Under the pieces are notes generated by a model, which was not told where the DNA came from, did not search any database, and saw only the letters and a list, made by a program, of their open reading frames with translations. The position numbers and the translations under genes are program-made. From Sanguinoderma infundibulare (Eukaryota > Basidiomycota > Agaricomycetes > Polyporales > Polyporaceae), in contig JAVLRN010000002.1 of the NCBI GenBank assembly GCA_032821775.1, positions 2,666,001-2,730,000 on the forward strand: a DNA stretch of 64,000 nucleotides, in the 5' to 3' direction. Shown one piece after another: positions 24,201 through 35,336 of the stretch (within the stretch, counting starts at the first letter, position 1; each line of letters opens with the position of its first letter).

Positions 24201-26145
24201 GAAGAGAGTAAGCGCCAGGTTATGCTTCTGGCATCCTGATGGGAAAGATTGACAAGTCGGCCGGGTATAGACAGCGACGAACTTGTTCCCGAGGATGGCA
24301 AGGACGAAGTGTACGACGGAGTCATGTCGGAGATTAACGACCTTGAGGAGGAACTGAAAGCGGAGCTGAAGGTCATCCGCAAGAAGACAGGGTAGGTCTA
24401 CGAGTCCCAGACATGTTGGCATTTCTCGGCCTGACTTTCTCCTTGTGCTCTGCAGTCTGGACGCGACCTACTGGCACAGCGCGCAAGGGACGAAGGAGAT
24501 ATATCTCGTCCAGCTTCAGGGCAAGGAGAAGGAGAAAGCGCCAAAGGAGTGGACGCTGAGCGGCTCAACCAAGGTGCGCTTCGTGTTGGATTCTGTGCAT
24601 ACCACATCTCGCATGCCTGACCGGCTCGACTCTTCCTTCTCCTTGTTTGCACACAGAATGCCAAGCGGTTCATCATCCCCAAGCTTCAGTCAACGATCCG
24701 CAAGCTCAAGGAAGCGCGCGAGAACCGCAACACGGCGATCAAGGAGTTCAAGAACCGGCTCTATGCCGAGTTTGACGCCGACCGCTCCGTGTGGCTGCGC
24801 GCCATACGCGTGCTCGCGGAGCTCGACTGCCTGTTTAGCCTCGCGAAAGCGTCGAGCGCGCTGGGGGAGCCCGCGTGCCGGCCGGAGCTCGTCGAGGGCG
24901 ACGAGGCGTTCATCGACTTTGAGGAGCTGAGGCACCCCGCGCTCGTCGCGAGCTCGTCTTTGAAGGGCGATTTTATTCCGAACGACGTGAAGCTGGGCGG
25001 TGACGTGGGGAGGATCGCGCTGTTGACCGGTGCGTGATGTGACGTGACTATGACTGAACACAAGCTGACGTCGGTACGCGTAGGACCGAACATGGGAGGA
25101 AAGTCAACTGTGAGTCGCAGATTCGTTGTTTTTTCCCTTCTCTATATCGCTAACCGTGTTTTCTAGGCGATGCGCATGACCGCCACCGGCATTGTGAGCT
25201 GTCTGGTGCCACTCAGGATCCTGTTCGGTTCTGACCAAGTGTTTTGCATAGATCATGGCCCAGCTTGGAATGCTCGTTCCGGCCAAGACAGCTCGGTATG
25301 TGTGACGACGCTGCAGGCTATTAGGCCCGTGCTAACCTGGTTTGGATGTAGGTTGTGTCCCGTGGACTCGATCTTGACCCGCATGGGCGCGTATGACAAC
25401 ATGTTCTCCAACGCAAGTACATTCAAGGTCGAGCTGGATGAATGGTGCGTGCATCAGGTCTACCTCTTTTGCATGACAGATCTCTCATCCCCTGTCTCAA
25501 GTTGCAAAATCCTCCGTGATGCGACCCCCAAGTCGTTCGTCATCCTCGACGAGCTTGGGCGCGGGACGTCTACATACGTATGTTTAAGGAAGCGCGTTCG
25601 TATGAATAGCCTACTGAGAATGATTTTCGTAGGACGGTATGGCCATCGCGGGCGCTGTTTTGCACCAGCTCGCAACGCACACGTTGTCCCTGTCGTTCTT
25701 CGCTACCCACTACGGCTCCCTGACAGACGACTATGCCTACCACCCGAACGTGCGCAACATGCACATGGAGACCCTCGTCGATGACGAGAAGCGGGAGCTC
25801 GTTTTCCTCTACAAGCTCGTCGATGGCGTCGCTGGCTCCTCTTTCGGTACTCACGTCGCCAATCTGGCTGGGGTGCCCCTCGAGGTCGTTGAGCGCGCCG
25901 AGGTTGTCTCGAAGGACTTTGCGAAGCATTTCAAGGAGAAGGTCGAGGGAAAGAAGAGTAAGGTGTCGGGCCGCCTCCCGCTCGTCGCCCAAGCGGACTT
26001 TGCGTACCTCTTCAAGCTCGCCACGGGCGTGCTCGAGCTACCGGAGGACAAGGTCCGGAGGCGGGAAGTCCTGAAGACGCTCAAGGGCGCCGTGAGGGGT
26101 GCGCTGCAGGAGACTCCGGCCGCACCCGCTGCCGCTTCGGGTTGA
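21232..26145 (+). CDS. MSH6: DNA mismatch repair protein MSH6
   Basis: The MutS-homologue subunit that pairs with MSH2 (MutS-alpha) to recognise base mismatches and small loops in the nucleus. The N-terminus carries a PCNA-binding PIP box (QKSLMSFF, residues 16-23) and a long acidic/Ser-rich tether. The mismatch-binding domain shows [20 protein letters not shown] followed by LELYEEDA, containing the Phe-x-Glu wedge. The ATPase domain has Walker [10 protein letters not shown] (about 25083, split from the next helix by an intron), STFKVELDE, Walker B and signature [10 protein letters not shown] followed by YDG across an intron, and the FFATHYGSL helix. About fifteen exons end at TGA 26145. Local coding is rich in Asp/Glu runs around 22080-22250. 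I see no defect. Confidence 0.97.
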
Positions 26146-27343
26146 AGGGCCGCGCGAGTGGCTGGGATGTATTGGACGCGGATTGCTGATCTTGATGCTC
26201 GCTTTCGTATCGCTGCTTTGTTCTTTGCTCTGTGTATAGTTTTGTGTATACAGTACTTGCTCTAGTTACTACACAGCCTTGTAATTCGTACTCATACCGC
26301 AGGTTTCTGATTCGTCCTGAGACATCGTCGATCAAACATTTTGTTCTTGGACAACTCTGGGCATTGCAACTTGCAGTCGCTATTGCGGCCTGTCAATTAA
26401 AGGTGCTTACTCCTCATGTTACTGATGAAAGGAGTTTACTGGGCGGTGTGGGTGATCCTAGACTTATTCTTGTTGATCTCGTTTACTGAATTGACTGGCC
26501 AGGTACCCCTCCCCGACTCGGGGCCACCATAGAACCAGAACCGTGCTTTCGCATCGCCCGTCTTACGAACCATGATGTCAGCTCCGTAAGCTATTAAACC
26601 GAAGAGCGGTCAGATTCGATTGGAAAGATTGCAACCAATCTACCCTGTACGCTGACATCGTTATCATACTAGTAATACTCATGAAGTGGAGATCAGGAAG
26701 TCGGGCGTTTGCCGGTTTGTAACGGCTGATAGTATAGGGTTAGGGTTATGTAGATCTTACTTGGACTAGCGCTAAGTTCAGTAGGTCTTCAGTTACTACC
26801 ATCTGTCGTCGCTACGTCTGTGTTTCTCTTGCTATAGAACGGGATCTAATGCACTTGCGACGCGTGTAGGCTCACTAGCTGGCCTAGCCGGCAACCACCA
26901 CCCCTAGCTCCTTACACGGTTGCACTGTACGCGTGACGCCGGTCAGCCTCCTGCTGGCCGCCGGTGTTCAGCTGAGTCTGCCAGCTGCACGAATCACCCC
27001 GTCCAACAAATTGCGCGTCGCTCCGCATCAATGTCGCCGTCACATACTTACGGCATATGTATCACATAGTGCGTGACAGCCTCAATCTCCATATGATCTA
27101 CATCGAGTCTGCCATGTTGAATGTCATTACAAGATCATGGGGTATGGCGAACACCAAATCCCAACCCCAACCCCAACGCATCACTGAACATTCTCGCTCC
27201 TCGGATGTGATATAAAGGCTCTGGGGTACTTGCTGCTGTCGAATTTGTCATTCAGCCAAAGCGAGAGTGTCAGTACCGTCTTCGTTTTCGAGGCCAGTCT
27301 CGGGACCCGACTCCTCAGGCTTACCGTTACTTCCTTCAACTCC
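26146..27343. other. Intergenic, no gene recognised
   Basis: No coding signal. It contains a short gggttagggtta (about 26737) and a cccaaccccaacccc run (about 27163-27177), both too short to be telomeric or satellite arrays. Confidence 0.5.
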
Positions 27344-27964
27344 TCAGGACAACACTCTAATAGACTGCGTTCCCGGCATGAAGCACGTGTTGTCTGCAAG
27401 AGGAGTCGGGCAGTTTGATCCGCCGGAGACCTGGATGCAGGGGGGTGCGCATCCGGGAGCGCTGCAGACAAGGATGTTGTTTGTTGCAAAGACGCAATTT
27501 GTGTCCGGGGTGCTAATGCACACTGGCCCGCCGCTATATATCGTGCATGGGGGCTGGCAAGTAGTGCCATTGAAGCCGCTGCAATAGGCGACAAAAGTGA
27601 CCTGTGTGGACCGTGGGCGCAGAGGGTTGATCGGCTCCCCGATCAAGGTCAAATGTTCTGGATCGGTGTTCGCGATCCAGTGCATCATCTTCTCGTGCGA
27701 GACGATGTACACTGGCGTTGCGGCCTGAACAATGATAGGTTCAGAATTTGCAGGCATGGGTACGTGGAGGTCGAGACTGCCAGGCGTACCTCGTCCTCTA
27801 CGACGGTGGCGGTTGTATCCTAGGGGTAGGTTGGTTGGCGCACACGATCGACTCAGAGTGAGGGTTAGGATGTCACTTACGACGGAGAGCGGTGTGGCCA
27901 TGCTAGCACTCATAAGAGCGAGTATGGCCATGGCCAGGGCTGAGTAGCGAAGCAAGCGTTGCAT
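27344..27964 (-). CDS. Small cysteine-rich secreted protein with duplicated 5-Cys module
   Basis: The start at 27964 gives a signal peptide (YSALAMAILALMSASMA). Two introns with good sites, 27820-27880 (GTAAGT, CTAAC branch) and 27725-27789 (GTACGC...TTCAG), leave three phase-0 exons, the middle one only 30 nt (DTTATVVEDE); the mature frame then reads AATPVYIVSHEKMMHW. The predicted protein is about 164 residues. The C-terminal half is two units with the same five-cysteine spacing style, C-x-C-x3-C...C...C: one with TCQPPCTIYSGGPVC, the other with GCAPPCIQVSGGSNC, each ending in a short Ile-containing strand. I recognise no family. A TATA run (tttatatata, about 28068-28077) lies about 100 bp upstream. 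It resembles small secreted proteins or effectors by size and Cys content only. Confidence 0.75.
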   Translation of the reverse strand: MQRLLRYSALAMAILALMSASMATPLSVVSDILTLTLSRSCAPTNLPLGYNRHRRRGRGTPGSLDLHVPMPANSEPIIVQAATPVYIVSHEKMMHWIANTDPEHLTLIGEPINPLRPRSTQVTFVAYCSGFNGTTCQPPCTIYSGGPVCISTPDTNCVFATNNILVCSAPGCAPPCIQVSGGSNCPTPLADNTCFMPGTQSIRVLS

Positions 27965-29058
27965 GGTAAACTCGGGATGCGAGTAGTATCCGCAACGTTG
28001 ACGGTGACTCGGACCGGGAGGTCAAGTCGAAGCCGACTCGTTGGAGGTGAGAGCGTAGTGCTCACCATTTATATATACGTTGGCCCACATCGTCATAGGA
28101 AGGTCATGACCGTATAGAGCGCGGACACGCGTTCAGTCTCCTTCAGCTGACTGCAGTCCTGTTGAGAAGTACTTTGAAAGCAGCAATGCGCGAACCCGAA
28201 CGGTTACCTTCCATTCATGATCTATTCGCTCTGATTGGCCCATGTCTTGTCTGCCAAACAAGTTTGTAGGTCGCATTGCACACGACGTACGGACAAACGG
28301 CACGCCAAACGGCGGTCCCAGTTATGTCCGAGGTCGTACTGGATATACGATGCCCATACGGGGCTCCTAGACGCGAATACCAGCTGACCGGGAGCCGTAA
28401 TCTTTCGACATCGCTTCTACAGTTGAACGCTACTTTTATCCAAGGTTGGTAATACTGTCATGGCTTTGAGCCGCTGCCAAACTGACGGGCAATAAAGATG
28501 CTTCCTCGGTCTTTCTTGTCCAAACTTGGACCCCAGTTCATCGAATGTACACATTGGCGATCTCACGCCTTTCGCATGCGCCGCGTGCCGTAGCACTCGA
28601 TGCCGGAAGATACGGTCCATCACTCGCATGACCTTGACATCTATCACTGACTTCGCGGCTTCAGATGAGCCTCGGCGCTCGCACAAAAGCAATCGGAAGT
28701 CACCAAGACGTCTCCGCATTTCGAGTCTTCCGGGCAAGCCTGAACCGGCGTCGTTTCTTTGTACTTGATCGTGTCGCGAGCTGTAGTCGCTTGAACAATA
28801 GCATACATAGGACTTCACGCCGTGCCATCTACATATTCTCAACACGAGCGGAGGCCAGTCCGTACATGGGGGTTTCCCATAACTCAGCTGATATGGGAAA
28901 GAAAGCACACAATGTCACCGCCGTCCTGTAACCTTGCGAGAGTAGACGTTTGTATGCAGTTCGCTAAACACCCGATCTATCACTAGAACCATCCCCCATG
29001 CCACAGGCACCACATGGACCTCAAATCATCCGTGATGATCATTCTCGAATTCCCTCTT
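27965..29058. other. Intergenic, with TATA element for the Cys-rich gene
   Basis: It holds the minus-strand TATA box at about 28068-28077. The open frames between 28417 and 28930 show no conserved motif, so no gene is called. Confidence 0.45.
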
Positions 29059-30625
29059 CTACCGTTTCTTGCGCCCCTTCCGAGCGCCCTGGCCACTGGC
29101 CGTCGCCGGGGTGTGCCTTTCCAGGAGGCCCAGGCTTTGCGTACAAACGTCGCAGTACCACGTGTCAGGCAGTGGAGGCTTGAGGTTGGCGCATTTGAGG
29201 TGGAACTGTAGAGCAACAAGAAGCCGTGTCAGAGCAGACGTAAAAACGCGAGAGAAGTGGCGCAACCGCCACTGGCGAACGAAAAAAAGGGGGGAAATGC
29301 CTTACCCATTGGTATGGACAATCCTTGTTGTCGCACCCGATCATCTGGGCGCACGACGCAAACCGACGGTCAGCGGAGTTGCTTTCGACCGATTTCCTGG
29401 ACGAACGCACCTCTCCCCAGGACACCTTCTGGCAATAACAATACAGCGAGTCGTCTTCCGCAGCACCTTCCTCTCCGTCGACGCTGTCTTTGTTGCCGGT
29501 GTCCTCGACTTTCTTTCCTTTGGCGGGGCCGCCCTGCGGTACAGCCGGTGTCTCGACGGCGAAGTCGCGGGACCGCGACGATCGCCTAGGATGTGCAGGT
29601 TGTGAGGGTCCCGGCTCCTTGCGGGTGAGCACGTTCTCGCTGTGGTCACCAGTCGTATCGGGGACCGGGCTCGGCAACTTGACGTTCTCGACCGATGGTG
29701 CGATTTTCCGCTCTGGATAGCAAATGTGTTAGCCGATGCATAAAAGACCGAGCGACGCGAGCCCGAGTAAACGAAACCTCAGCGAAAGGTCAAAAAGGCT
29801 CGGGCACGTACTCTTTTGTGCAGGTGGAGCAGGGACATCCTGAGGCGAGGGTTGTACCGTAGGCACCGAGTCGATCGCCTTCGCCGCTTCCCCCAAGCTC
29901 TGAATCTGCCGCACCATGCTCTCCACGTTGTTCAGGAAGTGCCGCGTGGGGGCCAATCCTGGCTCGTCCCCTTGGAGTATCAACATTTTCTGTAGGTCGT
30001 GCTGCAAGCGGGCCATCGCGCGTTCCAAGATCCTCGCGAGCCGCTCCGACAACGCAATCTTTTCAGCCGCTAGCGCTTCCAGATTCGCGTACAGCTCGTT
30101 CACAGCATTCGGGATGGCCGCGTCTTTGCCTGGAAGCACCCTACCAGCATTCTTGGACGAATGGCGGAAGTACGACTGGGTCTGCTTGCGGATCTCCTCG
30201 GAGAGCTCTACACGCCGCACGAAAGAAAGAAATCCATTCAGTCGGTTCCGCTGTCGGTGAGTATGAACGTAATGTGAGACGATACACGTACCTCGAGTCC
30301 TGAGATCTCTTACCCTGATTTCTTCGAGGATAAATCGAGCCTCGTGAGGCAAATTTTCTAGACCTGGACGATATTGATCGGTTAGTATCGGCTTCTGAGA
30401 CGCTACTCCAACAATATGTATGCATAGTAAGCACGTTAAAGTTACAATACTGGAGACTATTAATGAAAAAGGGAAAGGCTAAACTCTGATCGAAACACGA
30501 GATATAGACACATCGATACATGATAGTGCTGTCGAATAAACGGAAAGGAATTGGGACGCTCAGCATTACTTACTGGCCAGATATTCAGTGGCAACTTGGG
30601 CAGCTTCTTCGTGGTTGGCGTTCAT
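29059..30625 (-). CDS. ING-family PHD-finger protein (Yng2/Png1-like)
   Basis: A chromatin reader of the ING family, which recruits histone acetyltransferase or deacetylase complexes to nucleosomes with methylated H3K4. Exon 1 at 30625 encodes MNANHEEAAQVATEYLA. The next exons form the helical ING N-terminal domain (ENLPHEARFILEEIRVRD, then IRKQTQSYF to KIALSERLARILERAMARL). A Pro/Ser-rich linker follows. The PHD finger is built over three exons: YCYCQKVSWGE, MIGCDNKDCPYQW (29306-29344) and FHLKCANLKPPLPDTWYCDVC, with all C4HC3 ligands present and the two introns at 29345-29410 and 29206-29305. The basic C-terminal tail (RKGRKKR) ends at TAG 29059. Which ING orthologue it is cannot be settled here. 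Confidence 0.93.
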
Positions 30626-31152
30626 GGTTAAGGGCTAAGGGTTGTGATCAGATTCAGATAAGGCGTGCAGTGTCATGCAAGTAACAGACTACTACGCACA
30701 ATTGCAAGTGGGAAAGGGGAGGGTTAGTGAGCACGAGGGGTGATTGAGAACCCAGGGATGGGGACAAGGTCGATGTCGGGGAGAGAGTTGCTTTGGCGCT
30801 TACAGAGCTCGAATGATCACTTATGTATCACGCGTCACAAGGACATCACGAAACATGTCACACAATCCAGCCAATCGGAAAGCAGGGGCTGTCGGTCAGT
30901 GTCAGTGGCCAAACAGCTGCGTGAATTCCAAGTAGTTGCGGATGCAATGGGTTATCGACAGCCTCCGATCATACAGTGTCTTACTGCGAATCTGTACAAC
31001 CACTTCAAGTCGTGCCTGAACACATATCAACCCCAACGTGCAATGTCCGAGTCAGTTGTAAGTGTTGGTTGTAAAGATTTGCGTCTGATTTACCTGGGAG
31101 TCCCAATCTCAGCACTCCACCGCTGCGTTGTAGTCCGCGCTTGGATATGCTA
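30626..31152. other. Intergenic, no gene recognised
   Basis: It lies between the ING start and the CFAP20-like 3' end. No conserved coding frame was seen. Confidence 0.45.
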
Positions 31153-32192
31153 TCACCGTGTAGCGTCCGCAGCGTAAAGCTGGAACTCCCATGGAAGGCG
31201 CTGCTGCGCGGCGCCCTCACTGAACCAGATTCTGCGAAGGCGGCAGGTCGCGTACACCTTCACGTAAGAGACGTGTGAGTAGGTGCCGCTCGGCACCTGC
31301 GTCCTGCTGCCGCGAGCATTGGAGGTGGATGCGGACGGCCCCTCTTCGTCTTCGTCTGGACGGGCGAGCGAGGCGGATGAGAAATGAGGTAACAGCGATG
31401 GCAGGTTGAGGGAAATGGTGGTCCATGATGTGAGTGGATGCGATGAGGGAGAAGGGAATGACAATGGGAGCAAGAGGAGAGGGGCATTTTGCAGTTTAAG
31501 GTTCGGTTGTTTCTGTTGACCAGGTTAGTGCGTATACGAGGACGAGATGGAGAAGCTAACCAAGTCTACGCTCAGTCGTCGATTGCCTAGAACGCATCTT
31601 GCACACGAGTTTCCCTCATTTATAAAGAGGGGCCGTGGCAGATATCAAAATACAGACAACGTGAAGGATCCACATTTGCGTTGTACATCAGGGTGATACC
31701 ATCCTTCCAACACCGTGCGCCAGGAAGAGATAACCAACGCACCTGGAACGTAGAACACCGCACGATTCCTTCTCGGCCAGATTGATCAACCAGGCCGACC
31801 TCAAAGGCCCACTCTCTCCCAATATTTCGGACTTGGAGGTGTATCCATGGGTGCTTCAGCCCCAGATTTCGACCGCTTGCTCTGCTTGAAGTAGCAGCGG
31901 CCGCCGGTGGACACCGTATGTATGTCGTGCGCAACGTCGGTGATTGGATATGCAGTACCGTCTGATCGAGGGCGTAGTTTGGTGAGGAGGTCATCTCATC
32001 CTCGAGCTGGGTGGCAGCAACGAGTGTCTTGGGAGAAGAGGGCGCTGGTTGGGAGGTCGCGTCGTTCAAGAGGCATATCAGTGAATCTGACGGCAGAGCG
32101 CTGTCCGTATGGGTTGCAAACAGGCTGAGAGGTTCGCTGCCTGTGGAAGAAAAGAGGGAGACCAGGCTAGGCTGGACGGACGATGAGAACAT
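31153..32192 (-). CDS. CFAP20 / CFA20-domain (DUF667) protein
   Basis: Homologous to cilia- and flagella-associated protein 20 (BUG22), a small basket-like protein of axonemal microtubule inner junctions, also reported in nuclei. The start at 32192 (MFSSSVQPSLVSLFSSTGSEPLSLF) matches the family's usual N-terminus. Recognisable strands follow: LHIQSPTLRTTYIRCP, NLGLKHPWIHLQVRNI and WAFEVGLVDQSG. A 230-nt intron (31513-31742) joins CSTFQ to KQPNLKLQ and SWTTISLNLPSLL; the C-terminal YVKVYATCRLRRIWFS is diagnostic. The protein is about 269 residues against about 193 for animal CFAP20; the extra length is two low-complexity Ser/Pro/Asp-Glu loops. Agaricomycetes lack flagella, so the role must be non-ciliary. 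Confidence 0.85.
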
Positions 32193-33444
32193 GGCTGGTC
32201 GGAACCGAGTCAGGCTGTGCGCGCCAAGCCTCCCGTCGACCATGATGCATGATGACCCACGCTCTCCCTACACCGGCCTCGGGGCATTGTCCGTAACTGT
32301 TCATCGATGAATCATCTGCCGTATCAACAAGGACAAGGACATGGGTCCAATACTAAACCCGCCGACCGTAGAGTCCAACACCCGTCCGGAGTGTGTATAT
32401 CATTTTCGTCGTCGCGGTAGGCCCAAAGCACCACTTGGCATTTTATGATGTCTGGACAAGCCGGTGTGGTACGTCTCTAAGTTCACGTTAACTCCTCGCG
32501 AGTGACTGACTCCTGCTGCTCTTGTAGCTCCCTGGGCCCGGAGTCCAGGCTACTTTCCATCTATGTGCTTTCTCTCAGTTCCCACGGGAGATGGATTTCC
32601 TTTGCTTCTCAGGGCGACACACAATCAAGATTCAAAAAGCAACGTCCGGTTAACGTCCGACCCTCGTCGTGGCTCGCTTCAGGACCCATGACGAGCCCAT
32701 GATGGTCGATATTTGAACGTCAGTTCGTCAACTTGTATCCACCCTTGCTTATGAAGATTAAACCTAATGAACGATCAAGGTTGAAAGTTGCACGACGAGG
32801 GGAGGAGCTGGAAATGTGGGATCTTCCCAGCGCTACCGTTTGGCCCTTTGTTGCCCTATTGCGGTATCCCGAAGACATCAGCTCTCAGCTCAAACGGGCA
32901 ACAGCGGGCAGCCCGCGCCCCGTTATCACTGCGGATCACGGCTCGGGGACAAAGGTGAGATGTGAATTTCCTCGCCCGGCTGGAGCAAACGCATCCTCCT
33001 ACCCGATGCCCGCCTCCAGTCATCGACAACGTTGATCTCTCTTCACCCTCGTGCATTGATTTGAACGTGGCAGACGCGGGACGAATTCCAGCGCGGCGTG
33101 CTTCATGGCGGAAACATGGTCACACGATGCAAGCATGCACAGGCATGCAGGCGCGGTGCATGCAGACGCCTTGTGCACGGCGCACAACTATTACCTTTTC
33201 AGTCGCTGAATGGGCCGCGCTTTCCTTCCGTTGCACCGCCGCTGGCCCGCTTCACGCGCGCGAGGTGTGGCCCAGATCCCATCTGCTGTATGACATGACT
33301 CTGACCGGGAGTGGCAAAGCGGCTGCGGCACGCATATAAGCGTTGCACCAGAGCGCTTCCCAGCCAACCACCACTTCATCTTGCTCCCTCACGCACGCCA
33401 CTCGTAGAAACCCATTTCGCATATTGCATCCCCTCATCACGCCA
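32193..33444. other. Intergenic, with TATA element near the right end
   Basis: No confident gene. A two-exon reading of about 50 codons from 32443 is open but has no recognisable motif. A catataag box at 33333-33340 precedes the orphan gene by about 105 bp. Confidence 0.4.
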
Positions 33445-35336
33445 ATGAACACGTCGCGCAGGGATAGAACCTCGAGCAGGAACTCCTTGCGCCGGCCTGA
33501 AATTGTCCGCCGCCGTTCCCGCTCCCATAGCTCCGGTGCGTACTAGCAATCTCTTCATGTCTGTACCTCAATTTATGACCTCTATCTTTCCCTACAGTTG
33601 TTGAATACGTCAGGAGTGGCGCTCGAGCAATCTCCAACGCGTTGAACACACTATCCGTCGTATTCGCACCGTGAGTTCTCTAGACATCGACTCTTGCTCC
33701 TGCATTCCTGAAAAAGCCACCCTCGGTGCTGAAAGGACTCGTAACTTGGATGTCGTTGTCACCTTTGCGAGAGAACGAACCCCGGAAGGGGACTTTCATG
33801 AATCGACCACCGCGGACAACGCAGACAGCACTGCGGCCAATGCGACCGTAGAGGACGTTGAGGACCTGGTCGATGACCGTCTCCAGGCAGGGCTTCATGG
33901 TGAGCACTGAAGTCTATCATCGTCTTACTGAGAGCAGCTTCGCTTACGTCTCTGCCTCACAGATGCCCACATCGAAGCGCCAGTCGTTGCGGGGCCACAG
34001 CCACAGCCGCCGACACCACCGACACGGCCGACGACTGGTCCTGACGCTCAATTGGAACTCCCCCTTGAGCCCGTACCCATTGCCAGGCCAGCTATCCGAA
34101 GAAGAGCAGCTCCACCTCCTGTCCTTACCGCTCACCGCACTCTGCGCGATGCCGGCCTCCGGCCCGCCGCGCTGCTACGGCATGTCACCCTGCGACGGTA
34201 TGGAGCATTTCACGAACACTGGATGCCGTTGGATGATCCCAGACGACAGTCCGTCACCGGCGGGCCATTCACGCTCCCCGACAATAGTACGTAACCCATC
34301 CTCACGACTGCCTGCACGCCCTCGCTAATACCACCTCTTCACAGTCATTTGGGAAGAGGACTGGGGCCCCGTGCCGACGCTCGCCGATATCGCCCAGGAC
34401 GGCGTGCGTCTGGATAACCAACGAGTTATCGATTATCTGAGCGAGCGTTTCCATTATAACCGCCGCGCATACCGCGCCGCGATTTTTGCTCTCTTCCCCG
34501 TCCCCACCGGAGAGCAGCGATACCCCGAGGTGATCCGTCGAGAACCGGCATTCAGCAGGGTCGCTCCCACCGCGCAATGGCGCCGAGAGCCCGATTGGGA
34601 GGGAGGCGTCGTCCCGGTCGACCGTGAGTGGGGCCCGCCTCAGGCAGACGACGCCGCGGACCCGGAAGCGAAGCCATACGACCCACAGGACTACGAGGAG
34701 GACGAGGACGGCATGGCCGACTTCACCGACGAAGAGCTCCGCGCCATCCGAGCGCACGTCTCTGCGTGCCTTGCGGCGAGGCACTCTATCGCATCCATCT
34801 CCGCACAGCCGTCCACCTCGTTGTCCGCCTGCTCGTCGCCCGGCCCGTCAAGTTCGACGTCCCTTCCCCGCCCTTCTCCGATCACCCTTTCACGCTCTTC
34901 TCGCAAGCGCCCGCGTGGGGAGGAAGCAGACGCGGAAGGCACGAGGGCGTCTACCCGTCGCCCGTCCCCGCGCAAACGGCCCTCGACCTCGCATGCCCAC
35001 ACACGAGACTCTGCACGGCGTATTGACAGACGCAACGTCGCGCGCGCGTGGTTGCGGGAGAAGCTCCGTCAGAACCTCAAGAAAGCGCCGCGCTTTGCGG
35101 GGGAGGCCTCGGCTGGACCTTCCGAGTCCTGTCATCGGATCGCCATACGCGTGCTCGTACGTCCCCAGGCACACGCGCCTTCTTCAGGTCCTTCGACTTC
35201 GTCTGCTGCAGCGGACGCGTCGTCATCTCGCCAGCTCCGCCCACGAAAGCGGACACGTGAAGAAGATGAAGAGGAAGAAGTCCAGGCCTCTTCGAAGCGC
35301 GATCGTCCGCGGAGCAAGCGGTCGCGGAGGAACTGA
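33445..35336 (+). CDS. Orphan five-exon gene, probable nuclear low-complexity protein
   Basis: Five exons splice in one frame: 33445-33535, 33598-33670, 33736-33899, 33963-34286 and 34345-35336, for 547 residues. All junctions are GT-AG and the sum is a multiple of three. The N-terminus is Arg/Ser-rich (RRPEIVRRRSRSHSS) with VEYVRSGARAISNALNTL next. A compact central part holds HEHWMPLDDPRR, WEEDWGPVPTLADIAQDG and LSERFHYNRRAYRAAIFALFP. The last third is acidic, then Ser/Pro-rich, with several nuclear-localisation-like clusters (RKRPRGEE, RPRKRTREEDEEEE, RPRSKRSRRN). I recognise no family. The central block is the only part likely to fold. A TATA box lies about 105 bp upstream. Confidence 0.65.

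Noticed and set aside
26735..26750. gggttagggtta resembling fungal telomere repeats
   Set aside because: Only two units; surrounding DNA is unique and genes continue on both sides.
27163..27177. cccaaccccaacccc tract as a possible satellite
   Set aside because: Too short (about 15 bases) and not repeated elsewhere in the window.
32443..32680. Two-exon small ORF of about 50 codons
   Set aside because: Open after splicing but without motifs, homologous copy or promoter signal; chance cannot be excluded.
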